Assembly: GCA_016201735.1 (NCBI GenBank)
Contig: JACQCH010000006.1
Coordinates: forward strand, 1-54,441
Length of the DNA: 54,441 bases
Reading direction: 5' to 3'
Origin: Candidatus Omnitrophota bacterium
Lineage (GTDB): Bacteria; Omnitrophota; Gorgyraeia; 1-14-0-20-64-10
Of this stretch, positions 27,210 to 41,106 are shown piece by piece. Each line of letters opens with the position of its first letter. Position 1 is the first letter of the stretch. The position numbers were made by a program, and so were the translations under genes. Under the pieces are notes generated by a model, which was not told where the DNA came from, made no database searches, and saw nothing but the letters and a program-made list of their open reading frames with translations.

Positions 27210-27213
27210 ACGG
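27155..27213. repeat. CTGAGC-TGTCGAAG palindrome, copy 3 (two units)
   Basis: Reverse-orientation unit tcgtgcttcgacaagctcag at 27158 with arms closing at 27186, then a half unit gacaggctcaggatgaacgg. The stop of the upstream gene (27207-27209) is in the second unit. Confidence 0.8.
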
Positions 27214-27243
27214 TTTAATTCTTACGAACGGATTATCTTTTCT

Positions 27244-28302
27244 ATGATGGACTTGCCACGGATATTGATTGTACGCACCGACAGGATCGGGGATGTAATC
27301 CTCTCGACGCCGGTGATACGGGCGCTGAGGGCCGCTTTCCCCGACGCCTACCTGGGGATGATGGTCCGCCCGGCCAACCGGGAGCTCATCGAGGGGAACC
27401 CGGATTTGGACGCGGTGATCCTGTTCGACAAGGATGGCCCCCAGAAGAGCGGGCGGGGAACTTTAAGATTCGCCGGGGAACTGAGGAAACACCGGTTCGA
27501 CACGGCGCTGATCCTTCATTCGACGAACCGGGTGATCCTGCTGGCCTGGCTGGCCGGGATCCGACGGCGGATCGGGTACGCCCGGCGGCTTCGCTGGCTG
27601 CTCACCGATCCCGTCCCTTACATTAAAAGGGAAGGGGACCGCCATGAATTGGAATACAACCTCGACCTCCTGCGCCGGATCGGAGTGGAGTCCAAGGAAC
27701 GGACACTTTCCGTTCCGGTTCGGCCGGAGCAGGAACAGAAGGTCGGGATTTTCTTGGAGGCCCATGGAATCTCGAACGGCAGTGGGTCCTTGATTGCCGT
27801 CCACCCCGGGGCGAGCTGTCCCTCCAAGCGGTGGCCGGCGGATCGGTTCGCCCAGGTCGCCGACGGGCTCGCCGGGCGGTATCAGGCCCGGATCATCGTT
27901 GTGACCGGCCCGGAGGAAGTCCAATTCGGTGAACAGGTGGTCGGCCGGATGGCTCACCCGGCCCTGCGGGCCTTGGGGACGCTGAGCTTGGGAGAGATGG
28001 GGGCCCTTTTGAAGAGGGCGCGCTGTTTGGTTTCCAACGACAGCGGGCCGGTTCATCTGGCCTGCGCGGTGGGGACGCCGGTCGTCTCCATCTTCGGCCG
28101 GTGGGGCGGGGGATTGAGCCCGACCCGCTGGGGCCCGACCGGCCCGAAATCCATCGCGCTCCACCACGACGTCGGCTGCCGGCCGTGTCTCGCGCACCGG
28201 TGCCCGATCGGGTTCATCTGCCTTGAGGCGGTCACCGTCGAGGAGGTGCTCGCCGCCGTCGGTCACGTCGCAGGGCTGACTCAAAAGAAACAAACCGCTT
28301 GA
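27244..28302 (+). CDS. GT9 family heptosyltransferase
   Basis: The 352-residue protein begins MMDLPRILIVRTDRIGDVIL, the typical family 9 Rossmann start (ATG 27244 or 27247). It has HPGASCPSKRWPADRFAQ, SNDSGPVHLACAVGTPVVSIFG and a C-terminal CRPCLAHRCPIGFICL cysteine cluster. It would transfer heptose or a related sugar to LPS core. It is the fourth GT9 module of the cluster and is separated from the others by the GIY-YIG and unknown genes, consistent with an insertion splitting the run. Confidence 0.9.
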   Translation: MMDLPRILIVRTDRIGDVILSTPVIRALRAAFPDAYLGMMVRPANRELIEGNPDLDAVILFDKDGPQKSGRGTLRFAGELRKHRFDTALILHSTNRVILLAWLAGIRRRIGYARRLRWLLTDPVPYIKREGDRHELEYNLDLLRRIGVESKERTLSVPVRPEQEQKVGIFLEAHGISNGSGSLIAVHPGASCPSKRWPADRFAQVADGLAGRYQARIIVVTGPEEVQFGEQVVGRMAHPALRALGTLSLGEMGALLKRARCLVSNDSGPVHLACAVGTPVVSIFGRWGGGLSPTRWGPTGPKSIALHHDVGCRPCLAHRCPIGFICLEAVTVEEVLAAVGHVAGLTQKKQTA

Positions 28303-28325
28303 TTATATAGAGACGTTTGTATACT
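28299..28325 (+). promoter_or_regulatory. Possible promoter for the restriction-modification pair
   Basis: TATACT at 28320-28325 lies in an AT-rich gap, with TTGATT at 28299-28304 giving a short 15-bp spacer. It is the only promoter-like sequence before the methyltransferase gene and is weak. Confidence 0.3.
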
Positions 28326-28376
28326 ATTACAGATGATGAAGAGCTCTCTCTATGATTAATTTTATGATTCGCTTTG

Positions 28377-29564
28377 ATGGTACAATTTCTCGGGAGGCTG
28401 GGGGTGTCTGCTAAATCACATCATAAAAAGCAACGTTACTATGCAAGATGGAAACATTACTTTCCGCGGGACGGTAATGCAATTTACTCGTCAAGTTTAG
28501 CCGCTTCTCCTGAAGTTGGCGGATTGCTAATTCAAGGAGATAATCTCGATGCCTTGCAGATGCTTCGAGACAATCCGAATGTTTGCGGGAAGATACGTTT
28601 GGTTTATATCGACCCTCCTTTTGGAACTCGTCAAATCTTCACCATAGCAGAGCACCGGATTGCAACGATTAGCCGTGGAAATGGAGGAGAAGTCGCTTAT
28701 CGGGATAGCCTCTTCGGCCAAGCCTATCTCGGATTCTTGAAAGCAAGATTGCAGGCGATCCGAGAGATTATGGCGGATGACGGATCGATATACGTTCACA
28801 TTGACTGCAAGGTCGGTCATTATGTGAAGTGTCTCATGGACGAGATCTTCGGTGCCGAAAATTTTATTAATGACATCACGAGGATTAAGTGCAATCCAAA
28901 AAACTTTAACCGAAAAGGCTATGGGAACATTAAGGACATCATTCTTTTCTATGGCAAAACAAGAAGATTTGTGTGGAATGATGTGAGGCAACCTATCGAA
29001 GTTTCCATTGGTGATGAAAGATTTCGAGCGGTAGATTCCGATGGCAGAAGATATACGACCACCCCACTTCATGCTCCCGGGGAGACGGTGAACGGTGCAA
29101 CCGGAAAACCATGGCGTGAATTACGACCCCCCGCCGGGAGGCATTGGAGATATCCTCCCAGTACTTTGGAGGAGCTCGACAAAAAAGGTCTTATTGAATG
29201 GTCCTCGACTGGCAACCCCAGGAAAAAAATCTATGCGGATGAGGTGGTGAGAGCCGGGATAAAGATCCAAGACGTCTGGGTTTTTAAAGACCCACAGAAT
29301 CCAAAATATCCTACCGAGAAGAACTTGGAGATGCTAAAACTCATTGTTTCCAATTCCTCTCGTCCGGGAGACGTCGTCCTGGATGCCTTCTGTGGATCTG
29401 GCACAACGCTCGTTGCCGCGAGTGAACTTGGACGCAAATGGATTGGAATAGATGATTCACAGGTTGCTATAGGGACGGTTAAGAGACGTCTGCCGGGGGG
29501 TGTCTTTATGTATTCGCACCATGTCGAACTGGAAAGGTGTCGCCTCAATGGACAAGTGGGCTAG
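28377..29564 (+). CDS. DNA methyltransferase, beta class (N6-adenine/N4-cytosine)
   Basis: The 395-residue enzyme has catalytic motif IV (YIDPPFGT, near residue 79) before the SAM-binding motif I (LDAFCGSGTTLVAASELGRKWIGID, near 335), the order of beta-class methyltransferases as in type III and many type II systems. The specificity region lies between. It is visibly more AT-rich than its surroundings, as is the next gene, indicating horizontal acquisition. ATG 28377 is preferred; no strong ribosome-binding site is seen. It overlaps the restriction endonuclease gene by 17 bases. Confidence 0.88.
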   Translation: MVQFLGRLGVSAKSHHKKQRYYARWKHYFPRDGNAIYSSSLAASPEVGGLLIQGDNLDALQMLRDNPNVCGKIRLVYIDPPFGTRQIFTIAEHRIATISRGNGGEVAYRDSLFGQAYLGFLKARLQAIREIMADDGSIYVHIDCKVGHYVKCLMDEIFGAENFINDITRIKCNPKNFNRKGYGNIKDIILFYGKTRRFVWNDVRQPIEVSIGDERFRAVDSDGRRYTTTPLHAPGETVNGATGKPWRELRPPAGRHWRYPPSTLEELDKKGLIEWSSTGNPRKKIYADEVVRAGIKIQDVWVFKDPQNPKYPTEKNLEMLKLIVSNSSRPGDVVLDAFCGSGTTLVAASELGRKWIGIDDSQVAIGTVKRRLPGGVFMYSHHVELERCRLNGQVG

Positions 29565-30312
29565 AAAAACAGTTCGTCTGGTGAAGGAAGGAAATTACCT
29601 GGATCAGTTGCAAGAAATCTATCCTGTTATACCCAAGGCCCGTGTGGTTTCTGAGAAGAATTTGCTTGAGATAAGAGAGGCATTCGCGAAGAAAAACGCA
29701 AGTTTACTTCTCAATGCTCTTTTACAGCTTGAGAGATTTCCATACGACGAATCTTATGCTAAATTCCTTCGTTCCGATCCTACTGCTATTGCCAGAAACC
29801 CCAAAACGGTTAATCGGATTTGCGAAATTTTATTCACTATGGGGTTGGAAAAAGTAATGGCAGGGGTTACCGCACCAAAAGAAGCGAACACCCGACGGGG
29901 AAGTGAGTTTAAACGATGGGCAAAGGATCATTTCACTTTTGTAGGTGTCAAAGCCTTCACGCTTTCCAAGAACGGAATCTTATTCCTCGATGCGTCAGAT
30001 TCAGAACTGCGGAATTTTGCCAACGCAATCCTCGGAGCTGGATTGGAAAAACGGCCGGATTTTGTTGCCAGGGTAGACAGAAAATTTGTGATTGGAGAGG
30101 CTAAATTCTTAAGCGATGAAGGTGGAAATCAAAGAGCAGCTTTTCGTGACGCCATATCAGTAGCTGCTCACCCCTCAGGTAGAGCAGTCAAGGTCGCTGT
30201 TCTAGATGGTATTGTTTGGATAGAAGGATCCAGTTTCTATCGGTCCATCGAGACATCGAGTATCCACATATTTAGTGCGCTTCTCCTAAACGATTTCTTA
30301 GGGGCGCTTTAA
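29548..30312 (+). CDS. Type II restriction endonuclease (PD-(D/E)XK)
   Basis: The 254-residue product follows and overlaps the methyltransferase, the usual partner arrangement. The nuclease core is visible as KRPDFVARVDRKFVIGEAKFLSDEGG, that is PD...GEAK, the PD-(D/E)XK catalytic triad, followed by NQRAAFRDAI. The pattern GEAKFLxDxGGxQ resembles Tsp45I-like enzymes, but I cannot fix the recognition site. The start is uncertain: ATG 29548 has GGAAAGG about 10 bases upstream, and ATG 29521 is also in frame. Confidence 0.75.
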   Translation: MDKWARKTVRLVKEGNYLDQLQEIYPVIPKARVVSEKNLLEIREAFAKKNASLLLNALLQLERFPYDESYAKFLRSDPTAIARNPKTVNRICEILFTMGLEKVMAGVTAPKEANTRRGSEFKRWAKDHFTFVGVKAFTLSKNGILFLDASDSELRNFANAILGAGLEKRPDFVARVDRKFVIGEAKFLSDEGGNQRAAFRDAISVAAHPSGRAVKVAVLDGIVWIEGSSFYRSIETSSIHIFSALLLNDFLGAL

Positions 30313-30351
30313 CCCTTTAGCCCAACGGGTAACCCAGAACACCCCAGTCAA

Positions 30352-31143
30352 TTGCGTATTCTGCATCTATTTAATTTGCTAGCATTCCTCCTGGCGGGGT
30401 GCGCGCAGGCCCGGATCGTCCAGCCGCCTCCGGTTTCCGCGGCGGCGCCTGGCGGCATTGCTCCCGCCTCCCGGTCGCTGCCGGTCGGCGAGGATCTGGA
30501 GTATCGGATTTCCTGGTGGGGGATTCCGGTGGGAACGGTCACCCTGTCGCTCCAGCCGGCCGAGAGGAAATTGGTCAAGGCCCATCTCGAGGGCCGCTCA
30601 AACCGATACCTTCAGGCCTTCTATCCAGTCCGGGTGGAAATCAGCAGTTTGATCGATCCGGAGACGGCAGCCCCTTCTCGATTCCAGGCCTTTGTCAAGC
30701 GCCGCTGGAGAGTTCATGAAAGCACCATCACCTTCGACCGGGCGGAAGGGACGGCGTTCCATAAACTTCCCAAGGGCAGGTCGGCGACGGTGCCGGTGGG
30801 CTCGGCGACTCAGGATGGCCTGAGTGTCGTCTACTACGTCCGGACAATCGATTTTCATCTGGGCCAATCGATCCCATTAGAGATCACGGCCGACGGAAAG
30901 AACTGGCATCTGGACGGCCGGATCTTAAAGCTGGAAAGGATGGAGTTGAAGGGATTGGGCGCCTGGCTCACCGTAGAGGGATCGGCGGAGCTGGCCTATC
31001 CGGTTCCTTTCTTCCAGGGGGCCAAGGCCCGGATCTGGTTCAGCGCCGATCAAGAGCGGATCCCCCTTCTGGCCAAGATCCACTCCCGGATCGGCCCGGT
31101 CACCGTGGTCCTCACCAAGCGTACTTCGAGGGTTTCCCCTTGA
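30352..31143 (+). CDS. DUF3108 lipoprotein
   Basis: The 263-residue protein starts with a lipoprotein signal peptide (LHLFNLLAFLLAGC, lipobox LAGC), so Cys17 is probably acylated and the protein anchored in the outer or inner membrane. The body, LPVGEDLEYRISWWGIPVGTVTL through the GLGAWLTVEGSAELAYPV region, matches DUF3108, a beta-rich periplasmic family often found near envelope genes; its role is unknown. TTG 30352 is the only start that gives a full signal peptide. GC content returns to the local high level here, marking the end of the restriction-modification island. Confidence 0.8.
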   Translation: MRILHLFNLLAFLLAGCAQARIVQPPPVSAAAPGGIAPASRSLPVGEDLEYRISWWGIPVGTVTLSLQPAERKLVKAHLEGRSNRYLQAFYPVRVEISSLIDPETAAPSRFQAFVKRRWRVHESTITFDRAEGTAFHKLPKGRSATVPVGSATQDGLSVVYYVRTIDFHLGQSIPLEITADGKNWHLDGRILKLERMELKGLGAWLTVEGSAELAYPVPFFQGAKARIWFSADQERIPLLAKIHSRIGPVTVVLTKRTSRVSP

Positions 31144-31172
31144 TTTGCCGAGGGGATCTGGTAGCATAAATC

Positions 31173-31203
31173 AAGCAAGGGCCGGCAACGGACCTTGCTT
31201 TTC
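31173..31203 (+). terminator. Hairpin with short T-run before gltB
   Basis: AAGCAAGG (31173-31180) pairs with CCTTGCTT (31193-31200), followed by TT. It is a plausible terminator for the DUF3108 gene or a leader hairpin for gltB; the T-run is short. Confidence 0.5.
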
Positions 31204-31215
31204 GTATCTAAAAGA

Positions 31216-31243
31216 ATCCTTCGACAAGCTCAGGATGAACGGA
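31216..31243. repeat. CTGAGC-TGTCGAAG palindrome, copy 4, upstream of gltB
   Basis: ATCCT and AGGAT arms flank tcgacaagctc. The AGGA of the right arm lies about 12 bases before the gltB ATG and is the only ribosome-binding-like sequence there, so the repeat may contribute to gltB translation. Confidence 0.7.
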
Positions 31244-31245
31244 TA

Positions 31246-35829
<4,584 letters not shown>

Positions 35830-35848
35830 CGGTTTTTATCTGACAACT

Positions 35849-38800
35849 ATGCGAGGCCTTAACCAAACCTTAAGCCGTTTCACCGCTTTTCTTCTTTCTC
35901 TCATTCTATTTTTCAGCCCCACCTCTCCAGTCGGAGTTTATCCCGAGCCGAGTCGAGGGGCCCTGCGCGTCCAAGAGCCCCGAAATTCCTCCACCCAGCA
36001 GCTTCTTCAATCCGGTCTGGAGGAGAGCCTCGAGCATCCGTTCTTTAGTGCGATGCAGAAACGCCAGGCCCGGGTGCGGGAACTGGCCGTCCGGGCTCAA
36101 GGGCTTGGCATCGACATCGGATTTACTCCGGAGGAAGTGGATTCCTTAAGCAAGCCGCGTGAACTCCTCCAGAGGAAAATCCAATGGAGGTTAGACAACG
36201 GGCAGATCAAGGAAGTATCGGTCGTGCGGGTCAAAGATACCGTCACTCGAGGAAAGCGGCCGGCCAAAGGGGGCATCCGGTACATCTTGAGCCCCAGGGT
36301 GCTCAAAGGAGATCCTTTCGAGAAAATTTGGAACCGATTTTTGAAGGGGAATCCTACCCCGGAGCAGGCGCGGCAATTCCTGGAAGGACTGGCATTGCAG
36401 GTGGCCAAGGCTTTAGCCAGAGGAATGAGTTGGAAGATTGCGCTGGTTCAATTGGACGAGTTCTTAGGAGGAGCCAAAGGGGACTGCTTTGGCCTTGATG
36501 TGGATGATCGGCTTCAGATCGTTCCCTTTAAAGATTCGTTCAGCCCCGGCGAGCTTGCCCGCTTGGACCGGGCCATCGGCCGGATGTTGGCTCAGGAGCA
36601 AGCGGTGGGTCCTCAGATTGATGTCCCCGCCCCAGACGTGGACACGAACAGCGGCACCATGACCCGGATGGAAGAGGAATATCTGAAGGTGCAGGTCGAA
36701 ACCCCCCAAAGTTCCCTCCATCGCGACCATCCCGAGTTGGCCAACGAATTGGCGGGACTGCTGGAGCGTTCCCAAGGCCAAGAAGTTCCCCTCTTGAAGC
36801 AGACGGTGGATTATGAGCGGACCGGTAAGGCCGTGCGGGAACTGGCCGTTTTTACCGGGAAACCGGTTGAATTAGGCGGGTCTCTCGTCAGGGCAGATGC
36901 CACCGGCTTAGGCGGCCTGATCGTGGCGGAAGAGATTGTCAAACGGAAGGAGCCCGAACGAAAAGATTCCCCACGTCCCTTGGAAGGGATGACGGTTGCT
37001 GTTCACGGTTTCGGGAAAGCTGGGGAGCCTTCCGCCCGCCTTTTCACTCAGGCGGGGGCCCGGGTTTTGGCGGTCAGCGACAGTACCGGTTATTTGTACC
37101 GGGCGGAAGGATTCACGTTGCCGCAGTTGCAGCAGTTGGAGCGGTTAAAACGGGCGGGCAAGCCCTTCAATGAACGTCGTGGGCTGGGTCTTCCCAGCGT
37201 CTCTTTCTTCCCGGGTCATCGGAGGTTGTTGGAGCTGAAGGTCGACATTCTGGTCCCCGCGGCGATCGAGTTGGTGATCACACAGGAGAACGCCGCCCGG
37301 GTCCAGGCCCGCTATGTGATCCCGGAGGCGAACGGGGCCGTGACTCCGGAAGCAAATGCCCTTTTGGCCCAGAGAGAAGTCACCGTGGTTCCGGATTCCT
37401 TGGCCAGCGCCGGGGGGGTGATTGTTTCCTGGCTGGAGATGCTCCAGAACTTTGAAGGAGTCCAATGGAGGGCGGAGGATGTCGAAAAAAGACTCCGAGA
37501 ACGATTGGTCAATGCCGTTGATCTGCTTTGGCGAACGTGGCAAGAGCTCAAGGAAGTGGAGCCCGGAATCGATCTCGCCACAGCGGGGGATCTCCTCTCG
37601 GTCCGCCGGTTGGTGGAACGTTTCGTTCGGGAGGAGAAGCAGCCCCCATTTATTCCATGGAACGGATCGTCGGACGTGCTGGTCCGGCAGGGCCCTTATC
37701 TTCCTCTGAATGGCTATCCCATTGAATTGGTTCAGTACTTGCAGGATCAGGTGCTGTTAAGTCCTTCTCTGCGGGAGGTGTACGGGAAGGAGATTCCGTT
37801 AGTTCCTCTTCCGGAAATTAGCTGGAGAAAACCGGTGTATCTTTGGCGGGAACCGACCGTGCTTCCTACGGGCTCCACCAAGCCGAGGATGCTGGCGGTT
37901 CTCTTCGATCTTTTTCTCAATGGGGATCCCTATAATCTGTCGGGGCTTCATGGCAAGCCGCTTCCCTTGACGCTTGGGACCCAATCCACCGGAAACCACG
38001 GCCAGGCAATGGCCTGGTTCGCCCACTTTCTGGATCAGTTGAATCAGGGAAAGCCGCCCGCGTCCCAGGTCGCTGTTCCGAAAGTGACGGTTTATTCTGG
38101 AAAGGACATCCCCCCCTTAAAGAAAAATCGGATGCAAAATCTTGGAGCCGTGGTCCGGGACGAGTTTGAGGATTACAGCAAGGCCCGGGCGGCGGTCGAA
38201 AGGGACGCCCAACAGCAGGATCGGTTTCTCTATTGGAGACATGGCGTGTTTCCCATCAACATGGGCAATGCCACATCGGCGGTGGCGCTTCATCAGCGGC
38301 TTGAGGCCGATCCCCGCCTGAAAGGAAAACGGATCGCCGTCGTGACTGCCGCCGGCGCGGGGGGGCGAATCGCGGGGTTGGCCGCCGGCTTAAGGCAGCT
38401 TCGGGGGGATTCGGTGAAGGTGATTGCCGCGCAGACCGATCGGATCGATCCGGTTTTCGAAGCGGCCTTGGCCGGTCATCCGGTGCGGATCTCCCTGCCT
38501 CCCAAACGGGTGGCGGAGGATGGGATCGCGGTGGATGCCATGGAAGAGGAGGCGATGAGAGTTTTTCTGGCCGCGGGTGATGCAGTGGTTCGGGTGCCGT
38601 ACGGAGAAGCTCTTTCCGCCACCCGTTGGCTTCATGAGGAATTGGCGAATAACGGCAATGGCAATTCGGTCACCGAAGTGGTCACAGGGGTTTCTCTGGC
38701 GGCCCTGTTGAAATACCCCAACCTGTTCAAGGATTCCGATGCCGTCATCATCGATGAGACTGGAATCAATGTGGATCCTGAAGACCTCTGGCAGGTTCGC

Positions 38801-40963
38801 GCGGCTCCCTTGCCGGAGGAATTAGTCGGCCTGGAGGAATCGGAGTTAGATCCGGCGGTACGGGAGATCTTCTCTGATTTCTTCGTGCAGCGCATTGACG
38901 AACCGCTTCTTTGGTTAGCGAATCGCCTAAGCCGCCTCGAGACGAAAGAGCGGCGGGTGCAATTTCTCAATGCTCTCATTTGGTTCCGGGATGAAGAGTC
39001 GTTCGCCGAGCCGTTGGCCGATGCCTTCCTTAAAAAACCCCACCGACCGGGCGCCAAGACCGTCCGAGAGATTCTCCTGCGGGCCGTGCGGGAGGATCCC
39101 TCTTTGCACGGGGCGTTCGCGCTGGGGTCCCTCTTGGCGTTTCGACTTAACTCCGACCTGCTCCGGGTTCCGAAGGGATTCGACCGCCGCATCCTAGTGG
39201 GGATGCGGGTGACGAGCCAGGATCCGGCCTCGCGTCAGGTCCGTCCGCTTGGGGATACAAATTTTCCCCCCGCCGGTCGGTCCCAATTTCCAACCTCACC
39301 GGCCTTGATGAAGTTTGCGGCTGAGAGGGGAGATCTGAATACGGAACGGAAACAAGAACCGGATGTGATCGCGATCACTCCCTTCGAAAGGGATAAGAAT
39401 TCCCATCTCGGTCGAGCGGCCCTCTATCAAGATCTTTCCCCTCTTTGGGATGGGGAGCTTGCTTCCCTCGAGGAGTTGGAGATGGATTTAGCGAATCTCT
39501 CCTTTTCAATGCAGGTTGAAGAAGAGTACCGTCGGGAGGAGGCTTGGGCTATGCCCAAAGGGCTTTCCCAAGAACGGGCGGAGGCGATCCGTCACAACCG
39601 TCAAGAAATGGAAGTGGCCGTCGTACACGAGATCTATCCTCGGCTGCGGGAACAGCTGGAGAAAAGACACGATCTTGCGTGGAAGAAGAAAGATTGGGGG
39701 CTGCTGCATCAGACGCTGGGGTTGTGGATTGAGCTGGAGTACTCCTTCGCGGAATATCTGACAGTGAGCCCCGGCGTCTGGAACGTTTCGGAGCATGAAA
39801 GGGCTGGGAGACTACTTCAGGAGGAGTTGATCGGTCTGCGCCAACGGCAAAAGGAACTCCTGATGGGTCGGCCAGCGCAGGCCGCTGGTCCCTCGGTTTC
39901 ACTCGGGGCCGGGCTGGAGGAGAATTCTCCTCAGGGATCGGGGATTGATTGGGTGGGGGATATTTATCATCTCAACAAGGATAAGGAAACCAAAGAAATC
40001 AGCGATCAGTGGAGAACGATATTCTTCTCTTTTCGCCCCAATCGCTCCGCGAAGGTTTTCACCAAGTCGCCCGCCGCATGGGACTCCCTTCAGAACGCGG
40101 CCCTTTCTAACGGCGACGGTTCTGACAGCCACATTCTGCCCGAGGCCATCGAGATCTTTAGGAAGGAGATAGAACCTTTTCTGAAGGCGAGAGTGATACT
40201 CCTGGATGGCAGCGGCCAAGGCAGGGAGGTTTCGGTCAAAGAACTGCAGCTCACGAATCTGTATCGGGATTCCACATTGCGAGTCAGCGGTCTTTTGGGA
40301 AACGAAGCGGGAAAACTGGAAAGAAGAGGATACCCTTTCGATGTGGAAATCTCTGTGGATGGCGGCAAAAATTGGAGAAGATCCAGCGAACGGGGTTACT
40401 TCCAGTTTGAGCCGGGGCTGGCGGTAAGACCTCCCGTTATCCATCGCTTCACCGTCGAGGCCGGGTTGGAGGAAACCGCAAAGGCCATTCAGGGCATTCT
40501 CCGAGGATTGGCTCGAGCCGAGAGTCCAGAGGGGATGGTTCTCATCGGGCCGGGAACACTGATGGGGGATGGAATGCCAGCGCTCTGGCCCCTCTTGATG
40601 GAATTGAAAGCGGTGCTGCCCTCGGAAGAATGGGCTAAACTTCAGAAACGGATCATCGCGTACACTGAGGATGAAAGGCTTTCAACCTTATTGAAGGAAG
40701 CAGGCTATGAAGCTCCTCGGTGGCCTTCACAGGTGAATGAACTGCTGGCGGCTCGAACTCCCAGCAGCTTGACTCTCTATGCGACTCCGGCGGAATGGCT
40801 CCTGCGTGGGGAATTTCCGCAGGTTACCCAGACGATCGAGCTGACTCCCCAAAATTACTTATTGGAATTGGCCCGCTTGTTGGAGCTCCTCGGCTACGCG
40901 CATCCGAAGCCGGAACAGTTGCAGAATTTTCCAGAATCACTCATCGAGTACCAGTCTGCGTAA
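35849..40963 (+). CDS. Exported giant fusion: glutamate dehydrogenase, fold-type-II PLP enzyme, unknown tail
   Basis: This 1704-residue protein starts with a signal peptide (FTAFLLSLILFFSPTSPVG), then SGLEE at 55-59. Residues 80-620 are a glutamate-type dehydrogenase with all key residues: K140 in KGGIRY, K196 in SWKIAL, K210 in GGAKG, D263 in VPAPDV, GFGKAG Rossmann loop at 387-392, and PEANGAVTPEAN. Residues 640-960 resemble threonine dehydratase/Trp synthase-beta enzymes: Schiff-base lysine K678 in TGSTKPR, STGNHGQ at 713-719, phosphate loop AAGAGGR near 834-840. From 960 on I recognise nothing; GLEE recurs at 1355-1358 and 1539-1542. It lies 19 bases after gltB. Whether it acts outside the cytoplasm is unknown. 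Confidence 0.82.
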   Translation: MRGLNQTLSRFTAFLLSLILFFSPTSPVGVYPEPSRGALRVQEPRNSSTQQLLQSGLEESLEHPFFSAMQKRQARVRELAVRAQGLGIDIGFTPEEVDSLSKPRELLQRKIQWRLDNGQIKEVSVVRVKDTVTRGKRPAKGGIRYILSPRVLKGDPFEKIWNRFLKGNPTPEQARQFLEGLALQVAKALARGMSWKIALVQLDEFLGGAKGDCFGLDVDDRLQIVPFKDSFSPGELARLDRAIGRMLAQEQAVGPQIDVPAPDVDTNSGTMTRMEEEYLKVQVETPQSSLHRDHPELANELAGLLERSQGQEVPLLKQTVDYERTGKAVRELAVFTGKPVELGGSLVRADATGLGGLIVAEEIVKRKEPERKDSPRPLEGMTVAVHGFGKAGEPSARLFTQAGARVLAVSDSTGYLYRAEGFTLPQLQQLERLKRAGKPFNERRGLGLPSVSFFPGHRRLLELKVDILVPAAIELVITQENAARVQARYVIPEANGAVTPEANALLAQREVTVVPDSLASAGGVIVSWLEMLQNFEGVQWRAEDVEKRLRERLVNAVDLLWRTWQELKEVEPGIDLATAGDLLSVRRLVERFVREEKQPPFIPWNGSSDVLVRQGPYLPLNGYPIELVQYLQDQVLLSPSLREVYGKEIPLVPLPEISWRKPVYLWREPTVLPTGSTKPRMLAVLFDLFLNGDPYNLSGLHGKPLPLTLGTQSTGNHGQAMAWFAHFLDQLNQGKPPASQVAVPKVTVYSGKDIPPLKKNRMQNLGAVVRDEFEDYSKARAAVERDAQQQDRFLYWRHGVFPINMGNATSAVALHQRLEADPRLKGKRIAVVTAAGAGGRIAGLAAGLRQLRGDSVKVIAAQTDRIDPVFEAALAGHPVRISLPPKRVAEDGIAVDAMEEEAMRVFLAAGDAVVRVPYGEALSATRWLHEELANNGNGNSVTEVVTGVSLAALLKYPNLFKDSDAVIIDETGINVDPEDLWQVRAAPLPEELVGLEESELDPAVREIFSDFFVQRIDEPLLWLANRLSRLETKERRVQFLNALIWFRDEESFAEPLADAFLKKPHRPGAKTVREILLRAVREDPSLHGAFALGSLLAFRLNSDLLRVPKGFDRRILVGMRVTSQDPASRQVRPLGDTNFPPAGRSQFPTSPALMKFAAERGDLNTERKQEPDVIAITPFERDKNSHLGRAALYQDLSPLWDGELASLEELEMDLANLSFSMQVEEEYRREEAWAMPKGLSQERAEAIRHNRQEMEVAVVHEIYPRLREQLEKRHDLAWKKKDWGLLHQTLGLWIELEYSFAEYLTVSPGVWNVSEHERAGRLLQEELIGLRQRQKELLMGRPAQAAGPSVSLGAGLEENSPQGSGIDWVGDIYHLNKDKETKEISDQWRTIFFSFRPNRSAKVFTKSPAAWDSLQNAALSNGDGSDSHILPEAIEIFRKEIEPFLKARVILLDGSGQGREVSVKELQLTNLYRDSTLRVSGLLGNEAGKLERRGYPFDVEISVDGGKNWRRSSERGYFQFEPGLAVRPPVIHRFTVEAGLEETAKAIQGILRGLARAESPEGMVLIGPGTLMGDGMPALWPLLMELKAVLPSEEWAKLQKRIIAYTEDERLSTLLKEAGYEAPRWPSQVNELLAARTPSSLTLYATPAEWLLRGEFPQVTQTIELTPQNYLLELARLLELLGYAHPKPEQLQNFPESLIEYQSA

Positions 40964-41024
40964 AATTCACTGCGCCCCCTCTGGACAGGGTGCATCGTTT
41001 TGCCTATACTGCTTTCATCACTTC

Positions 41025-41106
41025 GGGGACGTGGCGGAACTGGCATACGCGCGTGCTTGAGGGGCACGTGCCGAAAGGCTTGGAGGTTCAAATCCTCTCG
41101 TCCCCA
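41025..41106 (+). tRNA. tRNA-Leu (anticodon GAG)
   Basis: The acceptor stem GGGGACG pairs with CGTCCCC. The D arm is GCGGAACTGGCATACGC, the anticodon stem CGTGC/GCACG has loop TTGAGGG (anticodon GAG, reads CUC), there is a long variable arm GCC-GAAA-GGC as in class II tRNAs, and the T arm is GGAGG-TTCAAAT-CCTCT. The discriminator is A, and CCA is not encoded. Confidence 0.95.
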
